A stretch of 64,000 nucleotides of DNA from Psychromonas algicola (lineage in GTDB: Bacteria > Pseudomonadota > Gammaproteobacteria > Enterobacterales > Psychromonadaceae), in assembly GCF_004378355.1 (NCBI RefSeq), contig NZ_SNUB01000001.1:62001-126000 (forward strand), given 5' to 3'. Below, one piece after another: positions 34,639 through 44,838 of this stretch. Made by a program: the position numbers and the translations under genes. Numbering within the stretch: the stretch's first letter is position 1; every line of letters starts with the position of its first letter. The notes below the pieces were generated by a model that was not told the origin of the DNA, made no database searches, and saw only the letters and a program-made list of their open reading frames with translations.

Positions 34639-35349
34639 TTAACTACTAAATTTTACTGCAATATACGATGATAGCTCTTGTTCATCAATATCTTTTAAAA
34701 AAGGAATTTCAGCTAATAAAGGCGCTTTAATAAGGCTTTTTAAAGTGCTTATATTGTCTTGAACATAAGGCATATTTGGCTGTAAATGATTAGCTATCCA
34801 CCCTGCTATATACAAACCACTTTGTTGAATTGTTTGTGCTGTTAATAATGCATGATTTAAACAACCTAACTTTAAGCCAACCACTAATATTACAGGTAGC
34901 TGTTTTTCAACAACCCATTCCGATAACAATTGTTGATCGTTAATCGGCAAATGCCAACCGCCCGCGCCTTCTACAAGCAATAATTGGGGTTGTTCTATTT
35001 GTAAAGTAGCGAGCCCTTTGTTAATAGTATCAATACTGATAACTTGTTGTGTTTTTAATGCTGCAATATGAGGCGCAATCGGTTCTTTGAAGGCAATCGG
35101 GTTAACGTTATCATAATCAACAGTTATTGAACTATGTTGTTGAAGTATTAACGCATCTTGATTACGTAGTCCTTCGTTTGTTTCTTCGCATCCTGCCGTA
35201 ATCGGTTTATAGGCTAAAGTACGTATTGATTGTTTGTTCGCAGCTTGTAATAAAGCTTTTGTGCAAATGGTTTTACCTACATCAGTATCTGTCCCAGTAA
35301 TAAAATAGGTAGCAAAAGGAAGATTAGTTTTTGTTATTAACTTAGACAT
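34639..35349 (-). CDS. bioD: Dethiobiotin synthetase
   Basis: This ATP-dependent enzyme closes the ureido ring of dethiobiotin. The P-loop FITGTDTDVGKTICTKAL is at the N-terminus, with VEGAGGWHLPI and the substrate region AYKPITAGCEE. I choose the ATG at 35349 (236 residues) because AGGA lies about 7 nt before it. The longer frame to 35376 has no ribosome site and would overlap bioC more. It overlaps the end of bioC by 8 nt and is the last gene of the bioBFCD operon. Confidence 0.94.
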   Translation of the reverse strand: MSKLITKTNLPFATYFITGTDTDVGKTICTKALLQAANKQSIRTLAYKPITAGCEETNEGLRNQDALILQQHSSITVDYDNVNPIAFKEPIAPHIAALKTQQVISIDTINKGLATLQIEQPQLLLVEGAGGWHLPINDQQLLSEWVVEKQLPVILVVGLKLGCLNHALLTAQTIQQSGLYIAGWIANHLQPNMPYVQDNISTLKSLIKAPLLAEIPFLKDIDEQELSSYIAVKFSS

Positions 35350-36160
35350 TTTTATTATCCTGAAAGGCAACGACATAACACACTTGATAACTCAAATTAT
35401 AATGCCCTCGAGCATCTTTATAAGGCGCATATCCTTGCTCTAATTGCTGTAACAATTGTCGTCCAGACATACGTGCTTTATTGCCATGGTGAACGTGATT
35501 TGCACCGATACCTTTTAACGCTTTCATCACAGATACAATATCATTGAATTTTTTAACTCGAGTTTCCGTTGTGACAGTAAAACGGGTGAATCCAGCTCCT
35601 TTTAATGCTTGTGTGACTTGCTTTTTAGTTAAAAAGTCATTGATATGAGGCAATGCATCAACAGCTTTCCAAGCTTGTTGTAATTCAAAAAGAGAGCCAT
35701 CCAATAAAGTTGAAAAATATAGCTCAGCATCTGGATTCATAGTTTGTTTTATTTGCTTTAAAGATTGCTGAAGGTGTTCGCTCCATTGCAGCACTAAATT
35801 AGAAAAAACAAGATCAAATTGATTTACCGTAAAAGGGAGAATATCTATGTCCCCTTCTACAAATTGCGTATTTTGTAGTTGTCGTAATGACGCTTGCTGT
35901 AGCATCTTAGGTGATAAATCAAAGCAAGTCAGTTGGGTGTTTTTTCCAAAAAAGTCATTTAATAAAGCAGAAAAATAGCCAGTGCCGCATCCTAAATCTA
36001 AAACGGAACCCCATTGGTTCACTGGTTGGGTTTCACTATGATCAGTTAATTGAATTAGGTGATGACCAATTTCTCTTTGTAAATCAGCAAATTGATCATA
36101 ATGTACTGCAGCCTTTGAAAATGAAGCTTTAACGGCTTGCTTATCCATTGTGATTTGCAT
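35342..36160 (-). CDS. bioC: Malonyl-ACP O-methyltransferase
   Basis: This SAM-dependent methyltransferase of 272 residues masks the free carboxyl of malonyl-ACP to start pimelate synthesis. Motifs are FSKAAVHYDQFADLQREIG, VLDLGCGTGYFSALLNDFFG and FDLVFSNLVLQWSEHL. The start at 36160 has AGG nearby and overlaps bioF by 20 nt; a second ATG at 36148 is possible. It is part of the bioBFCD operon. Confidence 0.92.
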   Translation of the reverse strand: MQITMDKQAVKASFSKAAVHYDQFADLQREIGHHLIQLTDHSETQPVNQWGSVLDLGCGTGYFSALLNDFFGKNTQLTCFDLSPKMLQQASLRQLQNTQFVEGDIDILPFTVNQFDLVFSNLVLQWSEHLQQSLKQIKQTMNPDAELYFSTLLDGSLFELQQAWKAVDALPHINDFLTKKQVTQALKGAGFTRFTVTTETRVKKFNDIVSVMKALKGIGANHVHHGNKARMSGRQLLQQLEQGYAPYKDARGHYNLSYQVCYVVAFQDNKNV

Positions 36161-37316
36161 TGAGCGCCTGTCTTATTTGATTAACCAAGAATTGAATATC
36201 TTGCTTTTGATGATTAACGGTTATGGTAATTCTTAAACGCGCAGTATTATTTGGCACAGTAGGAGGACGAATTGCTGTTGTCCAGATACCTTGTTCTTTT
36301 AAACAATCACTCACAGTAATAGCAAGCTCACTTGAACCAATTAACACAGGCTGAATCGCTGATTCTGATTGCACTAAGGGAATGTCTTGTTGTTTGGCTA
36401 ACAGTTTAAAATAAGCAATGAGTTGGGCGAGATGATCACGACGCCATTGCTCAGTTTCCGCTAAACGCGCAGCTTCACCAATACAATAAACCATGGCTGG
36501 TGGCAGGCCTGTTGTATAAATGTAAGGTTTTGAAAAATTAGTAATGTAATCAATTAATTCCGTTGAGCCTGAAACAAAAGCGCCACCCACTCCTAATGCT
36601 TTACCAAAGGTCGCCATGTAGATATCAAGTTGATTATTGTTTAGTTGTTGCTCTACAACACTCCCGGCACCATTTTTTCCTAATACACCCAATCCATGCG
36701 CATCATCGATCATTAACCAAGCGTTATGTTTCGTACATTGTTCTTTTAATGCATGAATGGGCGAGGTATCTCCATCCATACTAAACACACCTTCCGATAT
36801 CACTAACTTATTCTTTATTTCACTGTGCTTTTGTAAGATGGAGGCAAGTTGTTGCATGTCGTTATGTTTAAAACGTTGCATTTTAGCTGGCGAATGACTG
36901 CCTGCTTCCATTAATGAAGCATGATTCAACTTGTCTTGTATTAACAGATCGTTTTTAGAAAGCAGTAATTTGATAATCGCTTGGTTGGCAGAGTAACCAG
37001 AATTGAATAACGCGATAGCATCAACACCCAGCCACTGTTTCAATTGTTGAGTCACATCATGATGTACTTGGTTATATCCTGTAACTAAGTATGATCCGCC
37101 ACTGCCAACACCAAATAACTCAGCACCTTTTTGCCATGCTTTAACTAGAGCAGGATCAGAAGCTAACCCTAAATAATCATTGCTGGAGAAGTTAAGGAAT
37201 TTCTTTCCATCAACGTCAAGGTAACGAGATTGTTTACCAGTGATTGGTATTGTTTTTCTATGTAAATGTTGCTGTTGTCGCTGAGCCAGTTGCTCAGCGA
37301 TAAAAGAAAAAGGCAT
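36141..37316 (-). CDS. bioF: 8-amino-7-oxononanoate synthase
   Basis: This PLP-dependent alpha-oxoamine synthase of 391 residues condenses pimeloyl-ACP with alanine. The motifs are clear: FSSNDYLGLASDPA, GSGGSYLVTGYNQVHHDV, LMIDDAHGLGVLGKNGAG and TFGKALGVGGAFVSG, which contains the Schiff-base Lys. Only 2 nt separate it from bioB, so the genes are translationally linked. Confidence 0.95.
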   Translation of the reverse strand: MPFSFIAEQLAQRQQQHLHRKTIPITGKQSRYLDVDGKKFLNFSSNDYLGLASDPALVKAWQKGAELFGVGSGGSYLVTGYNQVHHDVTQQLKQWLGVDAIALFNSGYSANQAIIKLLLSKNDLLIQDKLNHASLMEAGSHSPAKMQRFKHNDMQQLASILQKHSEIKNKLVISEGVFSMDGDTSPIHALKEQCTKHNAWLMIDDAHGLGVLGKNGAGSVVEQQLNNNQLDIYMATFGKALGVGGAFVSGSTELIDYITNFSKPYIYTTGLPPAMVYCIGEAARLAETEQWRRDHLAQLIAYFKLLAKQQDIPLVQSESAIQPVLIGSSELAITVSDCLKEQGIWTTAIRPPTVPNNTARLRITITVNHQKQDIQFLVNQIRQALNANHNG

Positions 37317-37318
37317 AT

Positions 37319-38374
37319 TTATTGTTTACTTGTTGCATCATAAAATAACTGGTCTTTTTCAGCATGGCGGATAATCGCTGCATCGACTTTCTTTTCGGTT
37401 TCATAAGGAGAAAAGTGAATTGCTTCTTTATTAATCCCTAATTTTTTAAATAAACGCATATCAGAATTTTCATCAGGGTTATCCGTGGTTAATAACTTAC
37501 AACCATAAAAGATAGAATTAGCCCCCGCCATAAAACATAATGCTTGAGTTTGTTCAGACATATCATCACGTCCAGCCGATAAACGAACATGAGACTTTGG
37601 CATTAAAATACGTGCTATAGCGATGGTTTTAATAAACTCGAACTCATCTAAATCTTCTACGCTATCCAGCGGTGTACCTTTGACTTTTACTAATTTATTA
37701 ATCGGAACACTTTCGGGTTGTACTGGCATATTAGCCAGTTGAACCAATAAACCAGAGCGGTCTTTGCCTTCTTCACCTAAACCGACAATGCCGCCACTAC
37801 AAACTTTCATGCCTGCGCTACGAACATTATCTAATGTATCTAGACGATCTTGATAAGTACGTGTAGTAATAATTTGATCGTAATATTCAGGAGAAGTATC
37901 CAAGTTATGATTGTAATAATCTAAACCTGCACTAGAAAGTTGTTCAGCTTGTTCGCCATCCAGCATTCCCAGTGTCATACAAGACTCTAAACCCAGGGAT
38001 TTAACCTCTTTGATCATTTCAACTAAGTAAGGCATATCACGTTGTTTTGGATTTTTCCAAGCGGCGCCCATACAAAACCGCGTTGAGCCCGTCGCTTTAG
38101 CCTCTTTCGCTGCTTTGATGACTTTTTCAACTTCCATCAATGTCTCTTTTTCAAGTCCTGTATCGTAACGTGCACTTTGCGGGCAATATTTACAGTCTTC
38201 AGGACAAGCGCCCGTTTTAATAGAAAGTAGCGTGCTTACTTGGACCTGATTAGTTGGAAAATTCGCTCTATGTACTGTTTGCGCTTGAAACATCAAATCC
38301 ATAAATGGCAATGCGAATAATGCATCGACTTCAGAAACAGACCAGTCATGACGAATTGAACTTGTATTGGGCAT
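37319..38374 (-). CDS. bioB: Biotin synthase
   Basis: This radical-SAM enzyme of 351 residues inserts sulfur into dethiobiotin. The [4Fe-4S] motif is [16 protein letters not shown], followed by [30 protein letters not shown] and [12 protein letters not shown], where the Arg and Cys residues coordinate the second cluster. It is the first gene of the leftward operon. A BirA-like operator is immediately upstream, shared with the divergent bioA gene. Confidence 0.96.
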   Translation of the reverse strand: MPNTSSIRHDWSVSEVDALFALPFMDLMFQAQTVHRANFPTNQVQVSTLLSIKTGACPEDCKYCPQSARYDTGLEKETLMEVEKVIKAAKEAKATGSTRFCMGAAWKNPKQRDMPYLVEMIKEVKSLGLESCMTLGMLDGEQAEQLSSAGLDYYNHNLDTSPEYYDQIITTRTYQDRLDTLDNVRSAGMKVCSGGIVGLGEEGKDRSGLLVQLANMPVQPESVPINKLVKVKGTPLDSVEDLDEFEFIKTIAIARILMPKSHVRLSAGRDDMSEQTQALCFMAGANSIFYGCKLLTTDNPDENSDMRLFKKLGINKEAIHFSPYETEKKVDAAIIRHAEKDQLFYDATSKQ

Positions 38375-38375
38375 G

Positions 38376-38412
38376 TAAATAAACCTAACTTGAAAAATAT
38401 TTGGTTAGTTTA
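38376..38412. promoter_or_regulatory. BirA-type biotin operator between bioB and bioA
   Basis: The core AAACC ... AACTTGAAAAATATTT ... GGTT closely follows the E. coli bioO layout (AAACC, AAATTGAAAAGATTTA, GGTTT, recalled). The flanking TAAA/TTTA is imperfect, and one nucleotide is added in the spacer. It sits between the divergent bioB and bioA genes, as in E. coli. Confidence 0.65.
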
Positions 38413-38471
38413 ATGTTCAAAGTTACACTGTCAACTTATATACAACAATTAACTTTACATGTGATGATATA

Positions 38472-39764
38472 ATGAGCAATTTAATTATTAATACTGCCAA
38501 AATCGATTTAGAGTATGATAAACAACATATTTGGCACCCTTACACATCCATGACCACTCCGATTCCCTGTTATCCAGTAGAAAGTGCTAGCGGTTGCGAA
38601 ATTACTTTAGAAACTGGTGAAATACTGATTGATGGCATGTCGTCATGGTGGGCTTGTTTATTTGGCTATAACGTCGCCGAGTTAAATGCGGCAGCCGTAA
38701 ACCAACTGTCTAAAATGTCACATATTATGTTCGGTGGTTTAACTCACCAGCCAGCCGTCGACCTTGCCAAAACATTAGTAGAAATAACCCCAGTTGGTTT
38801 AGATAAAGTATTCTTTAGTGATTCAGGTAGTGTCGCCGTCGAAGTCGCGATGAAGATGGCATTACAATATTGGCAATCATTAGATAAAAATAAAACCAAG
38901 TTTATCGCACTTAAAAAAGGTTACCACGGCGATACTTTTGCAGCCATGAGTGTTACGGATCCTGAAGGATCTATGCATGAGCTTTACCAAGACTTTGTGG
39001 CAAAAAACTATTTTACTGAACAGCCGTGCATTCACTTTGACCAAGAATGGCAAGACAGTGCAATGGATGATTTAACTAAACTGTTATCAGAAAACCATCA
39101 ACAGATTGCAGCCCTAATTCTCGAACCTATTGTTCAAGGTGCTGGTGGCATGCATTTTTATCACCCTCACTATTTGAAATCAGCAAGAGCATTATGCGAT
39201 CAATATAACGTGTTGCTCATTGCCGATGAGATAGCAACGGGCTTTGGTAGAACAGGAAAGTTATTTGCCTGTGAACATGCCCAAATAAGCCCTGATATTT
39301 TATGTTTAGGTAAAGCCATCACAGGCGGTTATATGAGTTTTGCAGCGACGTTAGCAACCACACAAGTCGCTAATACTATTAGTGAAGGCAAAGCCGGTGT
39401 ATTTATGCACGGCCCAACCTTTATGGGAAATCCACTCGCCTGTGCAGTAGCAAATGCCAATCTTAAAAAGCTATTAAGTGATGATTGGCAAAGCTTAGTA
39501 AATCATCTTTCTACTTTGTTATCACAACTCAAAGTTTGCCAAGATTTAGATTCAGTTAAGGCAGTCAGAGTGCTAGGTGCCATTGGCGTGGTTGAATTGA
39601 ACAACCCAGTGGAGTTGGCAACAATACAAAAACAATTTGTTGAATTAGGCGTATGGATCCGCCCTTTTGGAAAGTTAATTTACGTGATGCCACCTTATAT
39701 CGCATCAGAGAAACAAATAAAAAAACTTTGTGATGCCATTTATCAAGTTTGCTTATCAATTTAA
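38472..39764 (+). CDS. bioA: Adenosylmethionine-8-amino-7-oxononanoate aminotransferase
   Basis: This is a PLP class III aminotransferase of 430 residues that makes 7,8-diaminopelargonate with SAM as amino donor. The sequence HIWHPYTSMTTPIPCYPVES at the N-terminus, DGMSSWWACLFGY, the motif LIADEIATGFGRTGKLFACE and the Lys motif LCLGKAITGGYMSFA are typical of BioA. It is divergent from bioBFCD and shares the operator. Confidence 0.96.
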   Translation: MSNLIINTAKIDLEYDKQHIWHPYTSMTTPIPCYPVESASGCEITLETGEILIDGMSSWWACLFGYNVAELNAAAVNQLSKMSHIMFGGLTHQPAVDLAKTLVEITPVGLDKVFFSDSGSVAVEVAMKMALQYWQSLDKNKTKFIALKKGYHGDTFAAMSVTDPEGSMHELYQDFVAKNYFTEQPCIHFDQEWQDSAMDDLTKLLSENHQQIAALILEPIVQGAGGMHFYHPHYLKSARALCDQYNVLLIADEIATGFGRTGKLFACEHAQISPDILCLGKAITGGYMSFAATLATTQVANTISEGKAGVFMHGPTFMGNPLACAVANANLKKLLSDDWQSLVNHLSTLLSQLKVCQDLDSVKAVRVLGAIGVVELNNPVELATIQKQFVELGVWIRPFGKLIYVMPPYIASEKQIKKLCDAIYQVCLSI

Positions 39765-39891
39765 TTTATCCATGAATTTTAATTTTATTACTTGAATTCA
39801 AGGAGTAATAACAGTGTAAAGGTGAAGATAAACGCAGTCGTGATTTAGCCCGGTTTACTTTCACCTTAAAAAGCCCACCTTCATCATTTTA

Positions 39892-40953
39892 TTAAAAAGT
39901 AAATAGTTCAGAAGAGTTTTTGGTTAAAAACAGATTAATTTCAACCCCCTTTAAAAAGTCTTTCGCCTGTTGCTCTATCTCAGCTTGCTCGGCTTTGGTT
40001 ATCAATATCTCATCAACAAAATACCCATTTTCGTCTCTAACATCGTTACCTGCTTCATCTTTAAGTATTCTAGAAAACATGAATTGTTTAATTCCTCCTC
40101 GCCCACCCAAAGAGACAGATACCACGCTATAAAAGTAAGCTTTTTTTATCAACTCGATTGCTTCGGATTTCGTATCGCTGTGATCACTTTTATCGTGATA
40201 GATATAATACAAATTATCGGCAACGCGATAATAACCAAGTCTGGCAGCTTTATTAGCCCATTGGTCTGCACCTCCCTCACCTTCGGGCCAAGGCATTAGG
40301 TTCATCGCTGGCGCATAACCTTGTTCGATAGCCATTCTTGCATATTTAACTTTATCATCGTAATCCCAACTAAAGTGGGTTAAAAACTCATACCCTCCAC
40401 CATTAGGAATGGCTTGCTCTACGCGCTCTAAAAAACGGCGGTACCCATAAAAAGGAACAAATTCAAACCATTCATCTTTCATCAAGGTGTATGCGTAAAG
40501 TGCATCCGGATCGCCTTGTTTGGCCAGCCTCTTCCAAATCTTAATCGCCTTTGCATTCCATTTTTTATCACACCCCCATCCTAAATACTCACAAGGTGAT
40601 GCGAGATATATAATATTGTCCCCCCCTCCTCCCAGTACCGCCATTGCCCAAGGGTCACCCAACTCTGCTGACTTTAAAAAAGCATCCCCTGCAATAAAGT
40701 GCTCTCCACTATGGTAGCGCGCCACGCCTAACCAAAACTGTGCATTGGCATCTTCTTTGAATACATCAGATTGCAGTATCTCCACCGCTTTATAGGATTT
40801 CCTTTGATTAACAAGTCGAACGGCTCGGTCGATTAAATCATTATTAATCTGGTTACTAATTCCAACATCACTCTTAATATCGTGATTTACATCATTATCA
40901 CTTGCCCAGCTAAGGTTGCTGAAGAGTAAACACATTACCATTAGTATTTTCAT
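39892..40953 (-). CDS. Exported Sel1/TPR-like repeat protein
   Basis: This is a predicted periplasmic protein of 353 residues. The signal peptide MKILMVMCLLFSNLSWA is cleaved before SDND. The mature chain contains Sel1/TPR-like helical repeats: NAQFWLGVARYHSGEHFIAG, DAFLKSAELGDPWAMAVLGG, KIWKRLAKQGDPDALYAYTL and a final EQQAKDFLKGVEINLF. No enzymatic motif is seen. The role is unknown; scaffold-type proteins are common in this class. It is monocistronic. The base composition seems slightly higher in GC than its neighbours. Confidence 0.8.
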   Translation of the reverse strand: MKILMVMCLLFSNLSWASDNDVNHDIKSDVGISNQINNDLIDRAVRLVNQRKSYKAVEILQSDVFKEDANAQFWLGVARYHSGEHFIAGDAFLKSAELGDPWAMAVLGGGGDNIIYLASPCEYLGWGCDKKWNAKAIKIWKRLAKQGDPDALYAYTLMKDEWFEFVPFYGYRRFLERVEQAIPNGGGYEFLTHFSWDYDDKVKYARMAIEQGYAPAMNLMPWPEGEGGADQWANKAARLGYYRVADNLYYIYHDKSDHSDTKSEAIELIKKAYFYSVVSVSLGGRGGIKQFMFSRILKDEAGNDVRDENGYFVDEILITKAEQAEIEQQAKDFLKGVEINLFLTKNSSELFTF

Positions 40954-41007
40954 TTTTATCCTTACTTAAATATTTAGCTTTTCATGTATTTTTCAAAGGA
41001 CACAATA

Positions 41008-41037
41008 AGCTACACTCTTTCTAGCTACACTCTTTCT
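41008..41037. repeat. Perfect 15-bp tandem duplication
   Basis: AGCTACACTCTTTCT occurs twice in direct succession between the Sel1-like gene and asnS, probably a slippage duplication. Confidence 0.9.
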
Positions 41038-41217
41038 ATTTTGCGATAGTTTAAAGGATTTTTTTACCTTATTAACTTTTTTATAAAGAAATAACTAATT
41101 GATTCATATTATTATCACGTCTGAAGCTTGTATCTTAAGCTAGCCAAGGTAATATATAGCGCTGTAATAATTTTTAATATAAAACCATTCAAATGTGACT
41201 ATGGAGCATTATTTAAG

Positions 41218-42618
41218 ATGTCAAAAACACCCATTGTTGATATTTTCAACAGCAAATTTTCATTAGGTACCCAAGTAACGGTTAGCGGTTGGATCCGTAC
41301 TCGTCGTGATTCTAAAGCGGGTATCTCTTTTTTAAATATATATGACGGTTCATGCTTTGATCCTATCCAAGCCGTTGTACCTGCTGAATTAGAAAATTAC
41401 AATAATGATGTTTTAAATTTGTCTGCAGGCTGTAGTGTTGAAGTAACGGGTGAAATCGTTGAAAGCCCAGGTAAAGGTCAGAAATTTGAGCTTCAGGCAA
41501 CAACAGTAAAAGTACATGGTTTTGTGCAAGACCCTGATACTTACCCTATGTCTGCCAAACGCCATAGTATTGAATACATGCGTGAACATGCGCATCTTCG
41601 TCCACGTACTAATATGTTTGGTGCCGTGACGCGCGTTCGTAACTGTTTATCACATGCCATTCATAACTTTTTCTATGAGCGTGGATTCAACTGGATCAGT
41701 ACTCCAATCATTACTGGTAGTGATTGTGAAGGTGCTGGTGAGATGTTCCAAGTAAGTACATTAGACTTAGAAAACTTACCACGTAACGATCAAGGTAAAA
41801 TCGATTACAAAAAAGATTTCTTTGGTAAAGAAACATTTTTGACTGTTTCTGGTCAATTAAATGCTGAAACTTATGCTTGTGCATTAACCAATGTTTATAC
41901 TTTCGGCCCAACTTTCCGCGCTGAAAATTCAAACACAACACGTCACTTAGCTGAGTTTTGGATGGTTGAGCCTGAAATCGCTTTTGCTGATTTATCAGAT
42001 GCCGCACAACTTGCTGAAGATATGTTGAAATATGTATTTAATGCAGTATTAACAGAACGTGCTGATGATATGGCTTTCTTTGCCGACCGTGTTGATAAAG
42101 AAGCAATCACACGTTTAGAGAAAATGGTAAGTTCTGAATTTGTGCGTATGGATTACACCGATGCAATCGACATTTTACAAAAATGTGGTAAAAAATTCGA
42201 GTACCCTGTTGAATGGGGTGTCGATTTACAATCTGAGCACGAACGTTACTTAGCAGAAGAGCATATTGGTGCGCCAATTATTCTTCAAAACTACCCGAAA
42301 GATATTAAAGCTTTCTACATGAAGTTAAATGCAGATGGTAAAACTGTTGCAGCAATGGATGTATTAGCGCCAGGAATTGGTGAGATCATTGGTGGTAGTC
42401 AACGTGAAGAAGACCTAGTGGCTTTAGATAAGCGTCTTCAAGAGATGGGCTTAGATAAAGAAGATTACAGTTGGTACCGTGATTTACGTAAATATGGAAC
42501 GGTTCCTCACGCTGGTTTTGGTCTTGGTTTTGAGCGTTTAGTTTCTTACGTAACAGGCGTACAAAACATTCGTGACGTGATTGCATTCCCTCGTGCACCG
42601 GGTTCAGCTGATTTCTAA
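41218..42618 (+). CDS. asnS: Asparaginyl-tRNA synthetase
   Basis: This is a class II aminoacyl-tRNA synthetase with 466 residues from the ATG at 41218; the longer frame upstream has no similarity and no ribosome site. It has an N-terminal OB-fold anticodon-binding domain ([20 protein letters not shown]), then the catalytic core with [19 protein letters not shown] and motif 3 [15 protein letters not shown]. The length equals E. coli AsnS. It is followed by a strong terminator. Confidence 0.96.
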   Translation: MSKTPIVDIFNSKFSLGTQVTVSGWIRTRRDSKAGISFLNIYDGSCFDPIQAVVPAELENYNNDVLNLSAGCSVEVTGEIVESPGKGQKFELQATTVKVHGFVQDPDTYPMSAKRHSIEYMREHAHLRPRTNMFGAVTRVRNCLSHAIHNFFYERGFNWISTPIITGSDCEGAGEMFQVSTLDLENLPRNDQGKIDYKKDFFGKETFLTVSGQLNAETYACALTNVYTFGPTFRAENSNTTRHLAEFWMVEPEIAFADLSDAAQLAEDMLKYVFNAVLTERADDMAFFADRVDKEAITRLEKMVSSEFVRMDYTDAIDILQKCGKKFEYPVEWGVDLQSEHERYLAEEHIGAPIILQNYPKDIKAFYMKLNADGKTVAAMDVLAPGIGEIIGGSQREEDLVALDKRLQEMGLDKEDYSWYRDLRKYGTVPHAGFGLGFERLVSYVTGVQNIRDVIAFPRAPGSADF

Positions 42619-42643
42619 GATTGAACACAACAAGTTAATATAT

Positions 42644-42673
42644 AAAGCCAGCTTAATCGCTGGCTTTTTTCTT
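42644..42673 (+). terminator. Terminator after asnS
   Basis: AAAGCCAGC / GCTGGCTTT form the stem with a 6-nt loop, followed by TTTTC. Confidence 0.85.
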
Positions 42674-42712
42674 TCTTTTACTTGTCTTGTCCTGAAATGA
42701 GTTTACGCATTT

Positions 42713-42764
42713 ATACCAATTGCGTTAAATATGTTATCTAAATTTCACGAAGAAAAAACAGTTC
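42713..42764 (+). mobile_element. Miniature inverted-repeat element, copy 3 (left half only)
   Basis: Starting ATACCAATTGCGTTAAATAT and running to GAAGAAAAAACAGTTC, this is nearly identical to the first 52 bp of copy 1. The similarity stops exactly where the IS3-type transposase relic begins, so the right half was lost or replaced. Confidence 0.85.
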
Positions 42765-42909
42765 GTTGAAGAATCAATATTCATATACAATGAAATGCGA
42801 CCGCATATGAGTTTGGGATTGAAAACACCAAATCAAGTGCATAAAAAAGACTAGGAGCAAGTGCTACTGGCCTTCCATTAAAACCGTCAACCTATTACAG
42901 AACGGGACA
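42765..42909 (+). mobile_element. Relic of an IS3-family insertion sequence (3' end of orfB)
   Basis: In the frame from 42765 the translation begins VEESIFIYNEMRPHMSLGLK and continues TPNQVHKKD before a stop at 42854. This is the typical C-terminus of an IS3-family OrfB transposase (YN..RPH..L...TP..VH). The following TCAACCTATTACAG then ACGGGACA resembles the usual 3' end of such elements. Everything upstream is missing, so it cannot transpose. Confidence 0.75.
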
Positions 42910-42953
42910 GGCTACAAAGTAATTTCAATACTAAACAATGGAAGTTATAAGCA

Positions 42954-43553
42954 TTATTTATCTTCAAATAATGGCATCTTCTTAAGATATTGAGTCAGAA
43001 GTACAATTCGTACGCCATTTACGCGCCCTTCAATATGCTCTGGGTTATCCGTTAATGAAATATTACGTACTGGTGTACCACGTTTAGCAGTAAAGTTACC
43101 GCCTTTAACTTCGAGATCTTTAATTAAAGTTACATTGTCACCTGCGACTAAAACAGCTCCGTTAGAATCACGTGTGGGTGCTACATCTTCAATTTCATCT
43201 GCAGCTACGCCATAATCAGCCCAGGCTTTTTGTTCGTCTTCCATGTACATCATATCTAATAGATCTTGCGCCCAAGCTTCCCCTGCTTTCGTTAAGCGAG
43301 TGAGCAAACGGAAAGCTGTTACTTGTACAGCAGGCACTTGACTCCACATGCTATCATTTAAACAGCGCCAGTGGTTGTTATCCATATCAACACTTTTATC
43401 AATTTGAGATGCACAAGTGCTACAAACAAGTACTGATTTATCTGAATTCGGCTCTTTAACGGGCGGCACTTCAAAAATAGAAAGCTCTGTAGTTGATGAA
43501 CATAATTCACAGCATCCGTTACTGCGTTCTGTTAAAGCGGCGTTAATTGGCAT
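42954..43553 (-). CDS. PhnA domain protein (YjdM-like zinc-ribbon protein)
   Basis: This is a cytoplasmic protein of 199 residues. An N-terminal zinc ribbon carries CCELCSS and VLVCSTCASQ, followed by a helical part (VQVTAFRLLTRLTKAGEAWA). The C-terminal domain matches the PhnA/YjdM family: SNGAVLVAGDNVTLIKDLEV, then KGGNFTAKRGTPVRNISLTD and HIEGRVNGVRIVLLTQYLKK. The family was named after the phosphonate operon but is not required for phosphonate use; the function is unknown. It is monocistronic. Confidence 0.88.
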   Translation of the reverse strand: MPINAALTERSNGCCELCSSTTELSIFEVPPVKEPNSDKSVLVCSTCASQIDKSVDMDNNHWRCLNDSMWSQVPAVQVTAFRLLTRLTKAGEAWAQDLLDMMYMEDEQKAWADYGVAADEIEDVAPTRDSNGAVLVAGDNVTLIKDLEVKGGNFTAKRGTPVRNISLTDNPEHIEGRVNGVRIVLLTQYLKKMPLFEDK

Positions 43554-43644
43554 AATAAATAAGACCTTAAGTTATTGAAATAATATGGCGCGCTATTATG
43601 CGCCTTTTTAACCACAAAAAAAACCATGAATTATTTTTAAGTTG

Positions 43645-44721
43645 TTAATCGCATATATCGTTTGGAGCAGCTAAATATGACTGCCAATAAATAGTTGTTA
43701 ATAGCGAATAACTATCTTCATCTAAATAGTCCTGGTCTAAGGATGTTAAAATCACACCTCCAGCATATGATTCTGCATACTCAGTTTTATCCGTCACTGT
43801 TGGGATACCGTTATAGGTAATATCATCGTACTCATTCCCATCTGAGTCTTCAACATTACTTGCATAATCATAACAAGCATTGCTAGTATCATCGTCAATA
43901 ATTTCGGAAAAGTCTAATTCAGCATCACCTTCTGAATAAACAGGAATCGCTAACACAAGACGATTTTTCACTACACAACGATCAGTCCAATATTCAATAG
44001 CTTCTTCAGCATCTTCTAAAGGATCATCATAGTCACTGGTGTCTAATGCCATAACATTTAAAAAATCACCATAGCCTAGAACATCATCTTGAACACCATC
44101 ATCCGTTGCATCATCATCTTGCCCAGTATCAACGACGTAGCTCAATAAAATACCTTCATCGGTAGCTAAATCATCCATTTCTTTCATTAGGTCTTCAAAT
44201 AAATCTCCTTCGTCATCACCTTCGGGGAACTGCCAATTAATATCAATACCATCTAAATCATATTCATCAATTAGGTCTTCAAGGTTATCTCTAAAGTTAT
44301 CTAATGCATCATCATCTACTGCTATGGCATTAAAAGCGGTATCTGATGAGTTACCAATAGAGACCATGGCATAGATACCAGCCGTGTCTGCTAATTCAAT
44401 CATCTCTTCAAATTCGTCTAAATCATCCCCTGTTGGTAAACTTAACTCACCACCAGAATCGATTCCGATTTTGTTATAGATGATGTGGGTAAGCATAGAG
44501 AAATCAATATCATCCAGCGTTTCATCATCACTTACAGACCAATAAGCAACGCGTTTAAAGACCACTGTTGTAGTATCATCATCACATACAATGCTATCGT
44601 CATCACCAAGACTATCTACCCAATCATCAATTTGATTATCACAAGCAACTAAACCTGATAGAGACAAGCATAATATAACCAGTATATTAAGTGTTTTTTT
44701 TATACGTAACATTCGTTTCAT
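43645..44721 (-). CDS. GH18-like acidic lipoprotein, probably catalytically inactive
   Basis: This is a lipoprotein of 358 residues: a signal peptide with lipobox LVAC (Cys27), followed by an extremely acidic mature chain (long runs rich in Asp and Glu). The fold resembles glycoside hydrolase family 18: KRVAYWSVSD for the first strand, LTHIIYNKIGI, GIYAMVSIGNSSD and a strand-4 motif DLDGIDINWQFPEG. The GH18 catalytic motif DxxDxDxE here reads D157, D160, N162, Q164, so the catalytic acid Glu is replaced by Gln and one Asp by Asn. Hydrolysis is unlikely; binding of chitin-like or other glycans is possible. It is monocistronic. Confidence 0.78.
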   Translation of the reverse strand: MKRMLRIKKTLNILVILCLSLSGLVACDNQIDDWVDSLGDDDSIVCDDDTTTVVFKRVAYWSVSDDETLDDIDFSMLTHIIYNKIGIDSGGELSLPTGDDLDEFEEMIELADTAGIYAMVSIGNSSDTAFNAIAVDDDALDNFRDNLEDLIDEYDLDGIDINWQFPEGDDEGDLFEDLMKEMDDLATDEGILLSYVVDTGQDDDATDDGVQDDVLGYGDFLNVMALDTSDYDDPLEDAEEAIEYWTDRCVVKNRLVLAIPVYSEGDAELDFSEIIDDDTSNACYDYASNVEDSDGNEYDDITYNGIPTVTDKTEYAESYAGGVILTSLDQDYLDEDSYSLLTTIYWQSYLAAPNDICD

Positions 44722-44838
44722 AAATGAATTATCCGTTAATCATTTTACTGTTAGTCATAATATCACTTACCTTAAAAGTGTAAGCACGCTAAAATAGATC
44801 CAATAATCTTTCGTATATCATCAAATTAGGCAAACGCT

